From positions 1-36,009 of IMG/VR virus record IMGVR_UViG_3300044858_000979: a stretch of DNA of 36,009 bases. One strand, written 5' to 3'. This document shows, one piece after another, positions 16,492-24,992 of the stretch (position 1 is its first letter; each line of letters begins with the position of its first letter). The position numbers and the translations under genes were made by a program. The DNA is from a virus. The notes beneath the pieces were generated by a model. That model worked only from the letters and a program-made list of their open reading frames with translations. It had not been told where the DNA came from and made no database searches.

Positions 16492-17264
16492 TGTATCGTA
16501 AGCTCAACCCAGCAGGCTCTACTCCACGGGAAATATCCGAGGTAGTAAACAATCTTGTTGAAGGTAAGTCTAACAATACTGGTAGTGTTACATTAGCAAC
16601 TGGTAACGCAACTACTACTACTATTACTGACGAGCGAATTGGCTATGACTCGGTTATACTATTAACTCCTGTATCATCAGCAGCCGGCAATAACTTAGTA
16701 CCGTATGCATCGTATCAAAATACAGTAGACCAAACATTTGCAGCAGCTAATACGGCTTATACTGTTGCATTAAATACGACAGATATTGCTGATGGTTCAT
16801 ATTTATCAGCAAATAAGATATATGTAAGAAATGCCGGTACTTATAATGTACAATTTTCATTACAACTAGCAAATACTACTACACAAATTGATGCAACTTC
16901 TATATGGTTAAAAGTAAATGGAGTAAATATTGATGGTACTGCTAGTAAATTTGATGTGCCAGCAAAGCATGGTTCTTCAGACGGTTATTTAGTAGCCGTG
17001 GCTAACTTTTTTGTTACTTGTAGTGCTGGTGATTACATTGAACTTGGCATAGCAATTGCTGCAACTGGTACTTATATAGAAGCATACGCAGCACAAACAA
17101 CACCGTTTGCTAGACCATTAATACCGTCTAGCGTAGTAACATTGACATTAGCATCGCCAATACAATCACCATACATTAGCGCACAATCTAAAGGTACTGC
17201 AACATTGACACATTATGCTAACTCAGTAGCAGACAAGACTTATAAATACTTGGTAGTTGGATAA
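16488..17264 (+). CDS. Virion protein with C1q/TNF-like insertion
   Basis: The first 65 residues (LNPAGSTPREISEVVNNLVE, then GYDSVILLTPVSSAAG) and the last 40 (ISAQSKGTATLTHYANSVAD to the end) match a short phage structural protein that is normally about 110 aa. Between them lie about 145 extra residues with the layout of a C1q/TNF-like jelly roll: QNTVDQTFAAANTAYTVALN, then YNVQFSLQL, IWLKVNG, and GDYIELGIAI. I infer a decoration or fibre head domain added to the core. The gene overlaps both neighbours by one to four bases. Confidence 0.7.
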   Translation: MMYRKLNPAGSTPREISEVVNNLVEGKSNNTGSVTLATGNATTTTITDERIGYDSVILLTPVSSAAGNNLVPYASYQNTVDQTFAAANTAYTVALNTTDIADGSYLSANKIYVRNAGTYNVQFSLQLANTTTQIDATSIWLKVNGVNIDGTASKFDVPAKHGSSDGYLVAVANFFVTCSAGDYIELGIAIAATGTYIEAYAAQTTPFARPLIPSSVVTLTLASPIQSPYISAQSKGTATLTHYANSVADKTYKYLVVG

Positions 17265-17653
17265 TGGACTTTTCTTATGTACAGCCTAACGAACTGCGCC
17301 ATTGCTGGTGGTGGGTTCGCATTGGTCTTGAGAAAGTTCGTGCTAAAGGACATTCAGATTGGCTAGTAGAGGACATCTATTGCGACTGCTATGAGCAAAG
17401 GTCAATGTTATGGATATTGCCAGAAAAGAAAGGTTTTATTGTATTACAGCCTAACGGTGTAGAGATGCACATTTGGGCAGCATGGTTAGATTCAAGCAAC
17501 CCTGATGATTTATCCTTTGGACTTGAGTTTGCCAAGAGCATTGCTAAACAAGGCAACTGCAAAAAAGTGACGTTTTCTTCTATGAGAAGTGGATGGGAAA
17601 CGAGAGCAAAACAACTAGGATTCAGACCAAGAAATTGGGAATTAAGCATTTAG
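17264..17653 (+). CDS. T7 gp13-like internal virion protein (GNAT-like fold)
   Basis: The 129-aa protein has the pattern of podovirus internal virion protein A: WWWVRIGLEKVRAKGHSDWL (about residues 15-34), the VEDIYCDC segment, GFIVLQPNGVEMHIWAAWL and a final SMRSGWETRAKQLGFRPRNW. The order resembles a small GNAT acetyltransferase. In T7, gp13 is needed for virion assembly and I know of no enzymatic role for it. Its place before the ejection proteins agrees. The start overlaps the previous stop (TAATGG). Confidence 0.72.
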   Translation: MDFSYVQPNELRHCWWWVRIGLEKVRAKGHSDWLVEDIYCDCYEQRSMLWILPEKKGFIVLQPNGVEMHIWAAWLDSSNPDDLSFGLEFAKSIAKQGNCKKVTFSSMRSGWETRAKQLGFRPRNWELSI

Positions 17654-17662
17654 GAGCATTAC

Positions 17663-18787
17663 ATGAAATACAATCACTTAGATATGTTGCCAGAGTTAGC
17701 ATTCAAACCAGTAGGCAAACGCATGACTTTAGAAGGCGGTGGTGGTGGTCAGACACAGCAATCACAAACAGGTATTGACCCAATACTTAAACCTTACGTT
17801 AGCTATGGCTTACAGGAAGCTAAGAACCTTTATCAAGGCGAAAGTCCACGTTATTATGCAGGTCAAACTTATGTAGATCCATCTGCAAATACTCAAGCAG
17901 CATTATCGGCAGCAGGTAATCGTGCTATGGCAGGCAATCCATTGCTACCAGCAGCACAGCAACAACAACAGGCTGTGATTAGTGGGCAATACCTACAAAA
18001 CAACCCATACTTTAACCAAGCTCTTGCCGGTGCATCACAAGGGGCAACACAAACCTACATGGATGCAATTAAATCTGCTCAAGGTGGCGCATCAATGGCT
18101 GGTCGTTACGGCTCTGGTGTAAGTGCTGACATTCAAAACCGTGCTGCTAATACATTGTCTAATACACTAGCCAATAAATATGGTGACTTAGCTTACCAAA
18201 ACTATAATGCTGAACGTGGCAGACAAGAACAAGCTGTTGCTGGCGCACCGGCATTGGCTAACGCTGATTATACAGACATCAACCAATTGCTTAAAACTGG
18301 TCAAGCGCAAGAAGACTATGCCAACACAGCATTACAGGCAGACATCAACCGCTTTAACTACCAAGAGAACTTGCCTACTGCTAAACTTAACCAATACGCT
18401 CAATACTTGTCTGGTACACCTCAAGGTTCTACTACTACATCATCATCAAGTGGTGGTAAAATAGTATGTACCGCAATGAATGAGGCTTATGGCTTTGGTT
18501 CATTCCGTCAAGCTGTATGGTTACAACATTCTGCTACCATGCCAAATGCTAAGACGATTGAGAAGGGCTATCACACATTATTCTTACCTGTCGTAGCCTA
18601 TGCCTTCAACGGTACACCAAATGCGCTTAGAAACGCTGTAAGACGTGTTGCAGAGCATATTGCACGTCATCGTACTGCTGACTTGTGGAAAGAAATGCGT
18701 GGTAAGAAACGTGACCCACTAGGTCGTATCTATCGTGCAATCATAGAACCTATTTGCTATATTGTTGGCAAGGTAAAGGGAGCTTAG
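17663..18787 (+). CDS. Internal virion / ejection protein with conserved C-terminal domain
   Basis: The 374-aa protein has a glycine- and glutamine-rich start, a helical alanine/asparagine-rich middle (about residues 85-260) and a clearly separate C-terminal domain (about 268-374): IVCTAMNEAYGFGSF, then HTLFLPVVAYAFN, VRRVAEHIARHRTADLW and RIYRAIIEPICYIVGKVKG. This end domain is shared by many phage tail and internal proteins. It probably leaves the virion with the DNA. The next gene starts two bases after its stop. Confidence 0.7.
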   Translation: MKYNHLDMLPELAFKPVGKRMTLEGGGGGQTQQSQTGIDPILKPYVSYGLQEAKNLYQGESPRYYAGQTYVDPSANTQAALSAAGNRAMAGNPLLPAAQQQQQAVISGQYLQNNPYFNQALAGASQGATQTYMDAIKSAQGGASMAGRYGSGVSADIQNRAANTLSNTLANKYGDLAYQNYNAERGRQEQAVAGAPALANADYTDINQLLKTGQAQEDYANTALQADINRFNYQENLPTAKLNQYAQYLSGTPQGSTTTSSSSGGKIVCTAMNEAYGFGSFRQAVWLQHSATMPNAKTIEKGYHTLFLPVVAYAFNGTPNALRNAVRRVAEHIARHRTADLWKEMRGKKRDPLGRIYRAIIEPICYIVGKVKGA

Positions 18788-18788
18788 T

Positions 18789-19463
18789 ATGGCAGATCCA
18801 GTCACAATGGCGATGGTAGGAGCTGCTATAGGTGGTGGTGGCTCTCTACTTAGCGGTAAAAGTCTAGGCAAATCATTAAAGAACGCAGCCATTGGCGGTA
18901 CTTTAGGATACGGTGGTGGCACTTTAATGGGTGGAGCTGGTGGATTAAGTGGTGCTGCTGGTAGTACAGGTACTGGATTATCACAAGGTGCTGGTGGTTT
19001 ACTTGGTGGTGGTGCTGCTAATAGTGCAAGTTTAGCAGTTCCTACTTTAGCAGAAGGTTCATTAGCTGCTAATACAATGATTCCATATAGCGCAGAGATT
19101 GGCATGGCTAACTCGTTTAACCCTATAACTGGCGCACCAATAGCAACAGAAGCATCATCATTTGCTCCGGCTATGTTTTCCAATGCTCCTAGTGCTGGCG
19201 GTTTGACAGCATTAAATTCTGGAGTAGCAGCACCATCAACTTTTGCAACTATGTTTGGTAATATGAAAGATTTAGCAAGCATTGACAATCTTAAAGGTGC
19301 AGCGCAGGTAGCTAATATGTATCAGCCAACACCATTGCAAGCAGCACCAAGTGGTAGCATTAAAGTAGGGCAAGCACCTACGGGGGATATATATGATGCA
19401 TTGCGACAAGCTGGCTATACCATGCCTAAACGCAGAGAAACAAATTTTAGCTTGATAGGATAA
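18789..19463 (+). CDS. Glycine-rich ejection-type virion protein
   Basis: This 224-aa protein begins MADPVTMAMVGAAIGGGGSL and continues with about 60 residues of glycine, alanine, serine and leucine, suited to enter membranes. A loose polar region and a short basic end (MPKRRETNFSLIG) follow. It fits the second of a row of ejection proteins, but no family is recognised. Its final GGA-TAA is part of a GGATAAATTATG link to the next gene. Confidence 0.6.
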   Translation: MADPVTMAMVGAAIGGGGSLLSGKSLGKSLKNAAIGGTLGYGGGTLMGGAGGLSGAAGSTGTGLSQGAGGLLGGGAANSASLAVPTLAEGSLAANTMIPYSAEIGMANSFNPITGAPIATEASSFAPAMFSNAPSAGGLTALNSGVAAPSTFATMFGNMKDLASIDNLKGAAQVANMYQPTPLQAAPSGSIKVGQAPTGDIYDALRQAGYTMPKRRETNFSLIG

Positions 19464-19466
19464 ATT

Positions 19467-20735
19467 ATGGCAAACGGATTATTAGATTATTTAAGTGGCT
19501 TTGGTGCAACAGCTCCAGAATACATGGGTGGGTTGCTCGGTCAGGAAGCTGTAGACAAGTTAAAAGGTCGTGCAGCTACTACTGGTATCGCCAATGCTGT
19601 ATTAGGTTACCTAGCAGCACCTAAGAATCAAAACTTAGGACTTGGTCGTATCATTGGTCAATCATTACAAGCAGGTATGACAGGCGCACAAGGTGTCTAC
19701 GACAATGCTACACAAGACTACATGGCTCAACAAAAGATTGCCGACTTACAACGTAAACAAGCACAGCAAACTCAATTGCAAGGTATGCTTGCTGGTATTA
19801 CTGACCCAAATGAGCGTTTGGCTGCTGAACTTGCACCTGAACAATATGTAGCTGCTAAATTTAAACCACAAAAATCATTTAACATACTTACTCCAGAACA
19901 AACTACTTCATATGGGTTGCCTACTGATAAAGGTCAAAGATATCAAATGACTGAATCTGGTGTATCTTTAATTGCTGGTACTGAAACAAAAGATAATCCT
20001 GCTACTACTTTGGAAAAATTACAAACATATAGAGATGCTTTATATAAAGCAAATCCAAATGACCCAAAAATTAAAGGTGTAGATTCTGCAATTAATAAAG
20101 AAACAAATTTTGCTCCACCTATTCAAGTAAATTATGGCGCACCTCAAGCAGGTGTTGATGCAAGTGGTAATCCTGTATTTTTCCAACCATCTAAAACTGG
20201 TGGCGCACCACAAATAGTTTCTGGTGTTGCTCCATTGCGTGAAGAAAAAGCACCTACAGAATCACAAGCTAAAGCATCAGCATTTGGTAGTCAAATGCAA
20301 TCTGCTAGTCAGGAATTTGAACAACTACAAAAAGAAGGATTTACTCCTAGCGCAACAACATCACAAGCACAAGTTGAATTAGCAGGTACTCCATTACGAG
20401 TATTTGCTGACCCATTAGCACAAAGAGCGCAACAATCTCAAGCACAATGGTCTGAAGCATATTTACGCTATAAAACAGGTGCAGCAGCAACGGAAGGTGA
20501 AGTTAAACGTAACATTGATACGTATTTCCCGAAAATTGGTGAAACTGATGCTAAAGTTATTGAGCAAAAAGCTCGTATGCGTAAACAAGCTGAACAAGAT
20601 GTATTAAAATCAGCTAAACCATCTACTCAACAAAAACCAAAATTTACAGTTAAAGACCAACAAGCATTAGATTGGGCAAATAAAAATCCTAATGACTCAA
20701 GAGCCACACAAATTAAACAACGATTGGGGTTATAA
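19467..20735 (+). CDS. Ejection-type internal virion protein
   Basis: This 422-aa protein is helical. After a start with GFGATAPEYMGGLLGQEAVD it has a coiled-coil glutamine/lysine-rich stretch (about residues 90-115), a proline/glutamine-rich centre and a C-terminal helical domain (about 265-390: FEQLQKEGFTPSATT, RRAQ-type segment and RMRKQAEQDVLK). It resembles phage ejection or transglycosylase-free internal proteins by order and composition. The next gene starts right after its stop. Confidence 0.6.
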   Translation: MANGLLDYLSGFGATAPEYMGGLLGQEAVDKLKGRAATTGIANAVLGYLAAPKNQNLGLGRIIGQSLQAGMTGAQGVYDNATQDYMAQQKIADLQRKQAQQTQLQGMLAGITDPNERLAAELAPEQYVAAKFKPQKSFNILTPEQTTSYGLPTDKGQRYQMTESGVSLIAGTETKDNPATTLEKLQTYRDALYKANPNDPKIKGVDSAINKETNFAPPIQVNYGAPQAGVDASGNPVFFQPSKTGGAPQIVSGVAPLREEKAPTESQAKASAFGSQMQSASQEFEQLQKEGFTPSATTSQAQVELAGTPLRVFADPLAQRAQQSQAQWSEAYLRYKTGAAATEGEVKRNIDTYFPKIGETDAKVIEQKARMRKQAEQDVLKSAKPSTQQKPKFTVKDQQALDWANKNPNDSRATQIKQRLGL

Positions 20736-22325
20736 ATGGCAGAATTTAATCCAGATGAGTATTTACAATCAAATGAGTTTAATCCTGATGAATATTTAGG
20801 TGTTACTCCTACTGCAAGAGTTACTCCAACTGTATCAGTTACAGCAAAAAGATTAACACCACAAAAATCTATGTCTGAAGAATTAATGCGCCAAGCAGGT
20901 TTAACTGGTCGCTATGGTTTAGAAGGACTTGGTTCTATTGTTGATTTAGCACAAGCACCTATTCGTGGCGCAATTAATCTTGCCATGCCTAAAGATAGGC
21001 AATTGCAACCTGTTTCATTTGGCGGTTCTATTGCAGATTTATTAGGTTTGCCACAACCGGCAACTGGAACTGAGCGAGTTGTTGGTGATATTAGTCGTGC
21101 TATTGCTGGTACAGGCGGTGTAATGAAATTAGCTGGTGGATTATCACCTACATCAGCAATTGGTCGTAATGTTGCTACATCTTTATCTGCTAATGCACCT
21201 ACACAACTTGCAGGTGCTGTTGGTGCTGGTGGCGGTGCTGGTTTAACTAGAGAAGCTGGTGGCGGTGAAGTAGCACAAATGCTTGCTGGATTAGGTGGCG
21301 GTATGGCTGGTGGTGCTTTAGTTTCACCAAAACCAATTGGCTTATCAAAAGAACAATTACAAAACATAAACAAAGATAAACTATTAAATACTGCACAAAA
21401 AGCAGGTTATATAGCGTTGCCTAGTGATGTTGGTGCTGGTAAAGGTGCAAAAGCACTTGAAACATTGTCTGGTAAATTTAAGTCTGAAGAACTTGCATCA
21501 TCTAAAAATCAAAATGTTGCTAATAATTTAACTAGAAAATACCTTGGTTTGCCTGAGTCAGCTCCGTTAAATGATGATACATTCTCTGCATTACGAGATA
21601 CTTATGGTGAGCCATACAGATTAGCATCACAACTTCCAGCAGGTCAAATTGGCACTACATCAACGAAATCATTGGCTACTGGTAAAGTATCAACCATGCC
21701 TGTTATAAAAAATGGCGCACAAATTGTTGATGAATTAAAAATGGCTAGAGATGATTCTCGTGCAGCATGGAAGTCATATAATTCTGGTACAGCAAACAAT
21801 CCTACTGAATTGCGTAAACAAGCTCAAGCATCAGAAAAACTTGTTACTCAATTAGAAAATCAACTTGATTCTTTAGCTAAAGCAGCTAATCAACCAGATT
21901 TGCTTAAAGCATTGAACGATGCAAGACGTAATATAGCAAAAGTATATACAGTAGAAAAAGCTACTATTGGTGAAAACCTAATTGATTACCGTAAGATTGG
22001 TAAAGCAATTGATAAAGGCGCACCAGTTACAGGTGAGTTAGCATTAGCAGGTAAGTTTGCTAAAGAGTTCCCACGTGTAAATAAACCTGTTGCATATGAG
22101 CCTACAGCATTTACTTTGCCGGATGTATTTGCATCTGGTGTTGGTCTTGGTATTGATGCTTTAACTGGTGTACCATTTGCTAGTGGATTCCCTGCTGCAC
22201 GTGTAGGTAGTCGTTATTTAATGGAATCTGCACCATTTCAACAAAGATATGTTAAACCAAAATATGACCCATTAGTTACTCCGTATTTACCATACGCAGG
22301 ATTATTATCAACACAAAATCAATAA
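20736..22325 (+). CDS. Ejection-type internal virion protein
   Basis: The 529-aa protein starts with two repeats of (Q)SNEFNPDEYL-type sequence (FNPDEYL at residues 4-10 and 15-21). An alanine/glycine-rich membrane-active region (about 65-200) and a helical region (about 210-420) follow. The C-terminal end has FASGVGLGIDALTGVPFASG and a proline/tyrosine-rich tail. The same NPDEYL start is seen in large internal proteins of other podovirus-like phages. It is the last of the three ejection-type genes. Assignment is by composition and order. Confidence 0.6.
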   Translation: MAEFNPDEYLQSNEFNPDEYLGVTPTARVTPTVSVTAKRLTPQKSMSEELMRQAGLTGRYGLEGLGSIVDLAQAPIRGAINLAMPKDRQLQPVSFGGSIADLLGLPQPATGTERVVGDISRAIAGTGGVMKLAGGLSPTSAIGRNVATSLSANAPTQLAGAVGAGGGAGLTREAGGGEVAQMLAGLGGGMAGGALVSPKPIGLSKEQLQNINKDKLLNTAQKAGYIALPSDVGAGKGAKALETLSGKFKSEELASSKNQNVANNLTRKYLGLPESAPLNDDTFSALRDTYGEPYRLASQLPAGQIGTTSTKSLATGKVSTMPVIKNGAQIVDELKMARDDSRAAWKSYNSGTANNPTELRKQAQASEKLVTQLENQLDSLAKAANQPDLLKALNDARRNIAKVYTVEKATIGENLIDYRKIGKAIDKGAPVTGELALAGKFAKEFPRVNKPVAYEPTAFTLPDVFASGVGLGIDALTGVPFASGFPAARVGSRYLMESAPFQQRYVKPKYDPLVTPYLPYAGLLSTQNQ

Positions 22326-22334
22326 GGAAGTAGC

Positions 22335-22511
22335 ATGACTCCAGAAGAACAAAAAGAACTACACAAAGCAGCATTCAAAGAGGCTATTTCCGAGTGGCTA
22401 GACAAACAATTTGCTACGGTTGGTAAGTGGACATTACGTGGCATATTATCGGTGGCTCTAGGTATGTTCCTGTATGCCTACGCTGCTGCACATGGCTGGG
22501 TAATAAAGTGA
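22335..22511 (+). CDS. Small membrane-anchored protein
   Basis: This 58-aa ORF starts MTPEEQKELHKAAFKEAISE, a charged helix, and has one membrane span at about residues 35-51 (LRGILSVALGMFLYAYA). AAGGAAG lies before the ATG. Small proteins of this type follow ejection genes in many phages. It may serve in the membrane step of DNA entry or in lysis; neither is shown. Confidence 0.6.
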   Translation: MTPEEQKELHKAAFKEAISEWLDKQFATVGKWTLRGILSVALGMFLYAYAAAHGWVIK

Positions 22512-22681
22512 AACAAGTCATGATTAATCGCATTGCGTTATGCGAGAAGTGTCGGCAAGCATTTATTATCAATGAGCAGGGCGATGAAACTACCTGTGAC
22601 AATTGTTTAGCGGAAGACGAGCTAACACATGAACTGCTAGACTCTGGTGATTTGATTGGGATTAATTATGACCGTGCATAA
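22508..22681 (+). CDS. Small zinc-ribbon protein
   Basis: I chose the GTG at 22508, which overlaps the previous stop (GTGA); an ATG at 22520 is the alternative. The 57-aa product has two CxxC pairs (CEKC and CDNC, 16 residues apart) that suggest one bound zinc, followed by an acidic tail. The longer reading from 22427 would overlap the membrane gene for 80 nt and is unlikely. Function unknown. Confidence 0.55.
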   Translation: MKQVMINRIALCEKCRQAFIINEQGDETTCDNCLAEDELTHELLDSGDLIGINYDRA

Positions 22682-22856
22682 ACTATTTGGTATGCAAGAC
22701 TACTTTCAACACATGGTCGGCAAGACCATAGAAGAGGTAGCTATCTTTGATGGTGAGCTAGTCATATTTTTAGATGACTTGTCCGAGGTATGCATATTTG
22801 AAGACGAAGCAGGTTTAGCAATGCAGATTAACGAACGACCAGAATTGGATGGCTAA
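22668..22856 (+). CDS. Small acidic protein, unknown
   Basis: The ATG at 22668 gives a 62-aa product. It is acidic, with a strand-rich centre (TIEEVAIFDGELVIFLDDLS) that looks like a small beta domain. It overlaps the zinc-ribbon gene by 14 nt and the next gene by one base, so all these genes are coupled. No family recognised. Confidence 0.55.
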   Translation: MTVHKLFGMQDYFQHMVGKTIEEVAIFDGELVIFLDDLSEVCIFEDEAGLAMQINERPELDG

Positions 22857-23317
22857 TGAAAAATATATTACTTTTTATTACTTTATTATTTGTAGCTACA
22901 GCTTATGCCGATGAAACGACAATTAATTATAAAGGTCAACCTGTCCCCTCTGCTATGGCTCCTTCAATGTCGGCTTTCAGTCAAGACGTTTGCAGCATTG
23001 GTATTAGTGGTGCTGTCAACGGTGGGATATTTTCTGTAGCCGGTGGCACGATGGTAACAGATAGTAACTGCGTTAAGTTACGCTGGGCTAAGTTCCTAAG
23101 TGATAGTGGTCTAAAGGTTGCAGCAGTATCGTTAGCCTGTGCAGCTAACCATGAAAACTGGGTAGCAATGGAGATGTCTGGTTCGCCTTGTCCTGTAGGC
23201 GGTGCTATTGGTGATGCAGCTAGAAAGGCTTGGTATGATTTACATCCAGATTGGTTTGAGGCAATATATGGCAAGGATTTTGTCCTTATTACTCCTCTGC
23301 CTAATTCTAAAGAGTAA
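22856..23317 (+). CDS. Secreted conserved phage protein
   Basis: The 153-aa product begins with a clear signal peptide (MKNILLFITLLFVATAYA, residues 1-18, cut before DETT). The mature part carries PSAMAPSMSAFSQDVCS and four to five cysteines in a conserved pattern, with AMEMSGSPCPVGGAIGDAAR near the end. I recall similar proteins in other tailed phages, always with a signal peptide. It would be found in the periplasm or outer membrane of the infected cell or on the virion. The last 50 nt also encode the signal peptide of the next protein in another frame. Confidence 0.65.
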   Translation: MKNILLFITLLFVATAYADETTINYKGQPVPSAMAPSMSAFSQDVCSIGISGAVNGGIFSVAGGTMVTDSNCVKLRWAKFLSDSGLKVAAVSLACAANHENWVAMEMSGSPCPVGGAIGDAARKAWYDLHPDWFEAIYGKDFVLITPLPNSKE

Positions 23318-24662
23318 TGATGCTAGTGCATATTGTTATGCAACTGCTTGGGAAAATAATATGCCCGTGTACTCAAGCCTTGGTGTGGCTCAAGGTACGA
23401 CTATGCAGGCTTGTCAGCAACTTGCGTGTCAGATTTTTCCTAACATACCTGAGTGTGGTCAACCTCCAGTACCTACCTGCTCAGACCGTGAGGAAGTGCA
23501 AAGTTTGGCTTGCGAACCTAATCACTCCGGCTCAATCAACCAAACAAGAACCTATCAATGCCAGACATCTAGCTACACAGCTTGGACTACAACCTCAAAC
23601 AATTGTAGCCCAAACCCAGCAACCTGTACTTACAGCGCACAAACAGAAGAAAGGCAAACCTGTGGGAGTAACCAAATCGGCACGGTCACGTACAAGAAAG
23701 AACAAAACTGTCCAGACCCATACGGCAGCCCTATTGACTCAGGGTGGTTTGAAATCGCAAGGTCGTGTCAGCCAGCTCCTCCAACGTGTCAAACAACTGT
23801 TGAAAGTCAGAATTTAGTATGCCCACAAAACTTCTCTGGCTCAATACAGCAAACAAAAACGAATACTTGCTCAGACCCGTATGGACAACCAACGGAAGGC
23901 ATATGGACAACGGTGTCAAATTCATGCACACCAAATCCTGCAACCTGTTCAACATCAACTCAAATTAGGACTCTTTCATGTCAAGATGGCTTCATTGGCT
24001 CAATAACAGAAAACAGGACTTCTGTCTGCTCCACACCATACAGCGAACCGCTATGGAGCGATTGGACTCAGTCACAAGACACTTGCGTAAAGAGTCAAAC
24101 AAATCCAACGAACATGAGCAGTCCGGTAAACCCAGCGAGTCCGTTGAGTCTACCAGCATCGCCACCACCTGCGCCAGAGCCTCCAGCAGAACAGCCACCA
24201 GAGCCACCGCCACCGGAAGCACCACCTCCAGCAGAAGCTCCACCACCGGAAGCTCCAAAGGCAGAGGCAGCTCCGGCAGCACCACCGCCAACAGCCTCGT
24301 CAGGAAGCACAAGTACACAACCATCACAACCAGCCGTGAGTGCGCCAACGACATCCTCAACAGGGAATACGCAGAATACCTCGCCAGTACAAGTGCCGGC
24401 AGGGAAGACGTTAGTACAAGGGTTTGGGCTAGTAATGAGCCTAGAGATTTTAAACAAGCCGATGCAAACTCAGGAGATTCAATTGAACGATGCATTGGCA
24501 TACCAGCAGGAGTTACCGTATGAGCTTAGAGGAAATCAAGGAGTCTTACTCCAACTTATCACCGAAAGCAATATTTCTGACGCTTTCAATAATCTTGCCA
24601 GCGATAGGTGGAACAGCCTACGTAGGGATAACGACTTACAATCGTGTTATAGCTGCGACTGA
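23268..24662 (+). CDS. Secreted protein with four Cys-rich repeats and Pro-rich linker
   Basis: I chose the ATG at 23268 because it opens a signal peptide (MARILSLLLLCLILKSNDAS, cut near residue 21). The 464-aa product has a cysteine-bearing head (about 22-70) and four tandem repeats of 47-54 residues (71-273). Each has about four Cys and the pattern GS(I/V)...C..PYG..(W)...C, resembling thrombospondin-like modules. A proline/alanine/glutamate linker (about 297-342) and a C-terminal domain rich in Gln and Leu follow. It overlaps the previous gene by 50 nt and the next by 143 nt in other frames. Cys-rich repeats plus a Pro-rich linker suggest an extracellular adhesin. The function is unknown. 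Confidence 0.7.
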   Translation: MARILSLLLLCLILKSNDASAYCYATAWENNMPVYSSLGVAQGTTMQACQQLACQIFPNIPECGQPPVPTCSDREEVQSLACEPNHSGSINQTRTYQCQTSSYTAWTTTSNNCSPNPATCTYSAQTEERQTCGSNQIGTVTYKKEQNCPDPYGSPIDSGWFEIARSCQPAPPTCQTTVESQNLVCPQNFSGSIQQTKTNTCSDPYGQPTEGIWTTVSNSCTPNPATCSTSTQIRTLSCQDGFIGSITENRTSVCSTPYSEPLWSDWTQSQDTCVKSQTNPTNMSSPVNPASPLSLPASPPPAPEPPAEQPPEPPPPEAPPPAEAPPPEAPKAEAAPAAPPPTASSGSTSTQPSQPAVSAPTTSSTGNTQNTSPVQVPAGKTLVQGFGLVMSLEILNKPMQTQEIQLNDALAYQQELPYELRGNQGVLLQLITESNISDAFNNLASDRWNSLRRDNDLQSCYSCD

Positions 24663-24990
24663 AGCAATTGAGGCAGCAAAGCCTTATGACGATGCAGAAC
24701 TACGAGCAGAAGTAAATGCGTTAAAGGTTCAACTGTCTGCACAACAAGCATCAGTCAATGTAGTTAAAGACTCTATGGTGACTACATCTAATCAGCTTGT
24801 ATCTATGCAAGAGAAGGTATCTAACGCTATCGGTACAGCTAATGAAGCCAAGGCTATCACTAACGGCAACGTGCGTGAAACTTCAGCATCTTTACTAGGT
24901 GTTCGTGAAGAGATGAAAGCTACTCGTGAAGGCATAGAATCACAACTTAAAGCACTTAAACGTGCAACCTCTAACCCACTAGGAAATTAA
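24520..24990 (+). CDS. Membrane-anchored coiled-coil protein, possible spanin-like
   Basis: The ATG at 24520 gives 156 residues: a short N-terminus, one membrane span (about residues 17-39, IFLTLSIILPAIGGTAYVG) and a long coiled coil (about 50-150). This is the layout of an inner-membrane spanin, and the holin and lysozyme genes follow at once. However, no Rz1-type lipoprotein is nested in it, so the lysis role is inference. Its first 143 nt also encode the end of the previous secreted protein in a different frame. Confidence 0.6.
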   Translation: MSLEEIKESYSNLSPKAIFLTLSIILPAIGGTAYVGITTYNRVIAATEAIEAAKPYDDAELRAEVNALKVQLSAQQASVNVVKDSMVTTSNQLVSMQEKVSNAIGTANEAKAITNGNVRETSASLLGVREEMKATREGIESQLKALKRATSNPLGN

Positions 24991-24992
24991 TT

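Noticed and set aside
18719-19288. 189-aa minus-strand ORF
   Set aside because: Pro/Ala-rich antisense of the Gly-rich ejection gene.
22427-22507. Longer reading of the zinc-ribbon gene
   Set aside because: The added part is the membrane gene read in another frame; GTG at 22508 gives a normal GTGA junction.
23317-23817. 166-aa plus-strand ORF overlapping the secreted protein
   Set aside because: Shadow frame; it lacks domain features, while the other frame has a signal peptide and regular Cys repeats.
23992-24501. Long minus-strand ORFs opposite the proline-rich region (also 24095-24457)
   Set aside because: Leu/Val- or Gly/Ala-rich antisense of a repeat-like GC-richer stretch; no ribosome binding site and no context.
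23978-24523. 181-aa ORF inside the Cys-rich secreted gene
   Set aside because: Low-complexity Ser/Thr/Arg translation of the proline-rich stretch in another frame. Its stop at the ATG of the next gene is noted in the overlap finding, but the sequence does not look like a protein.
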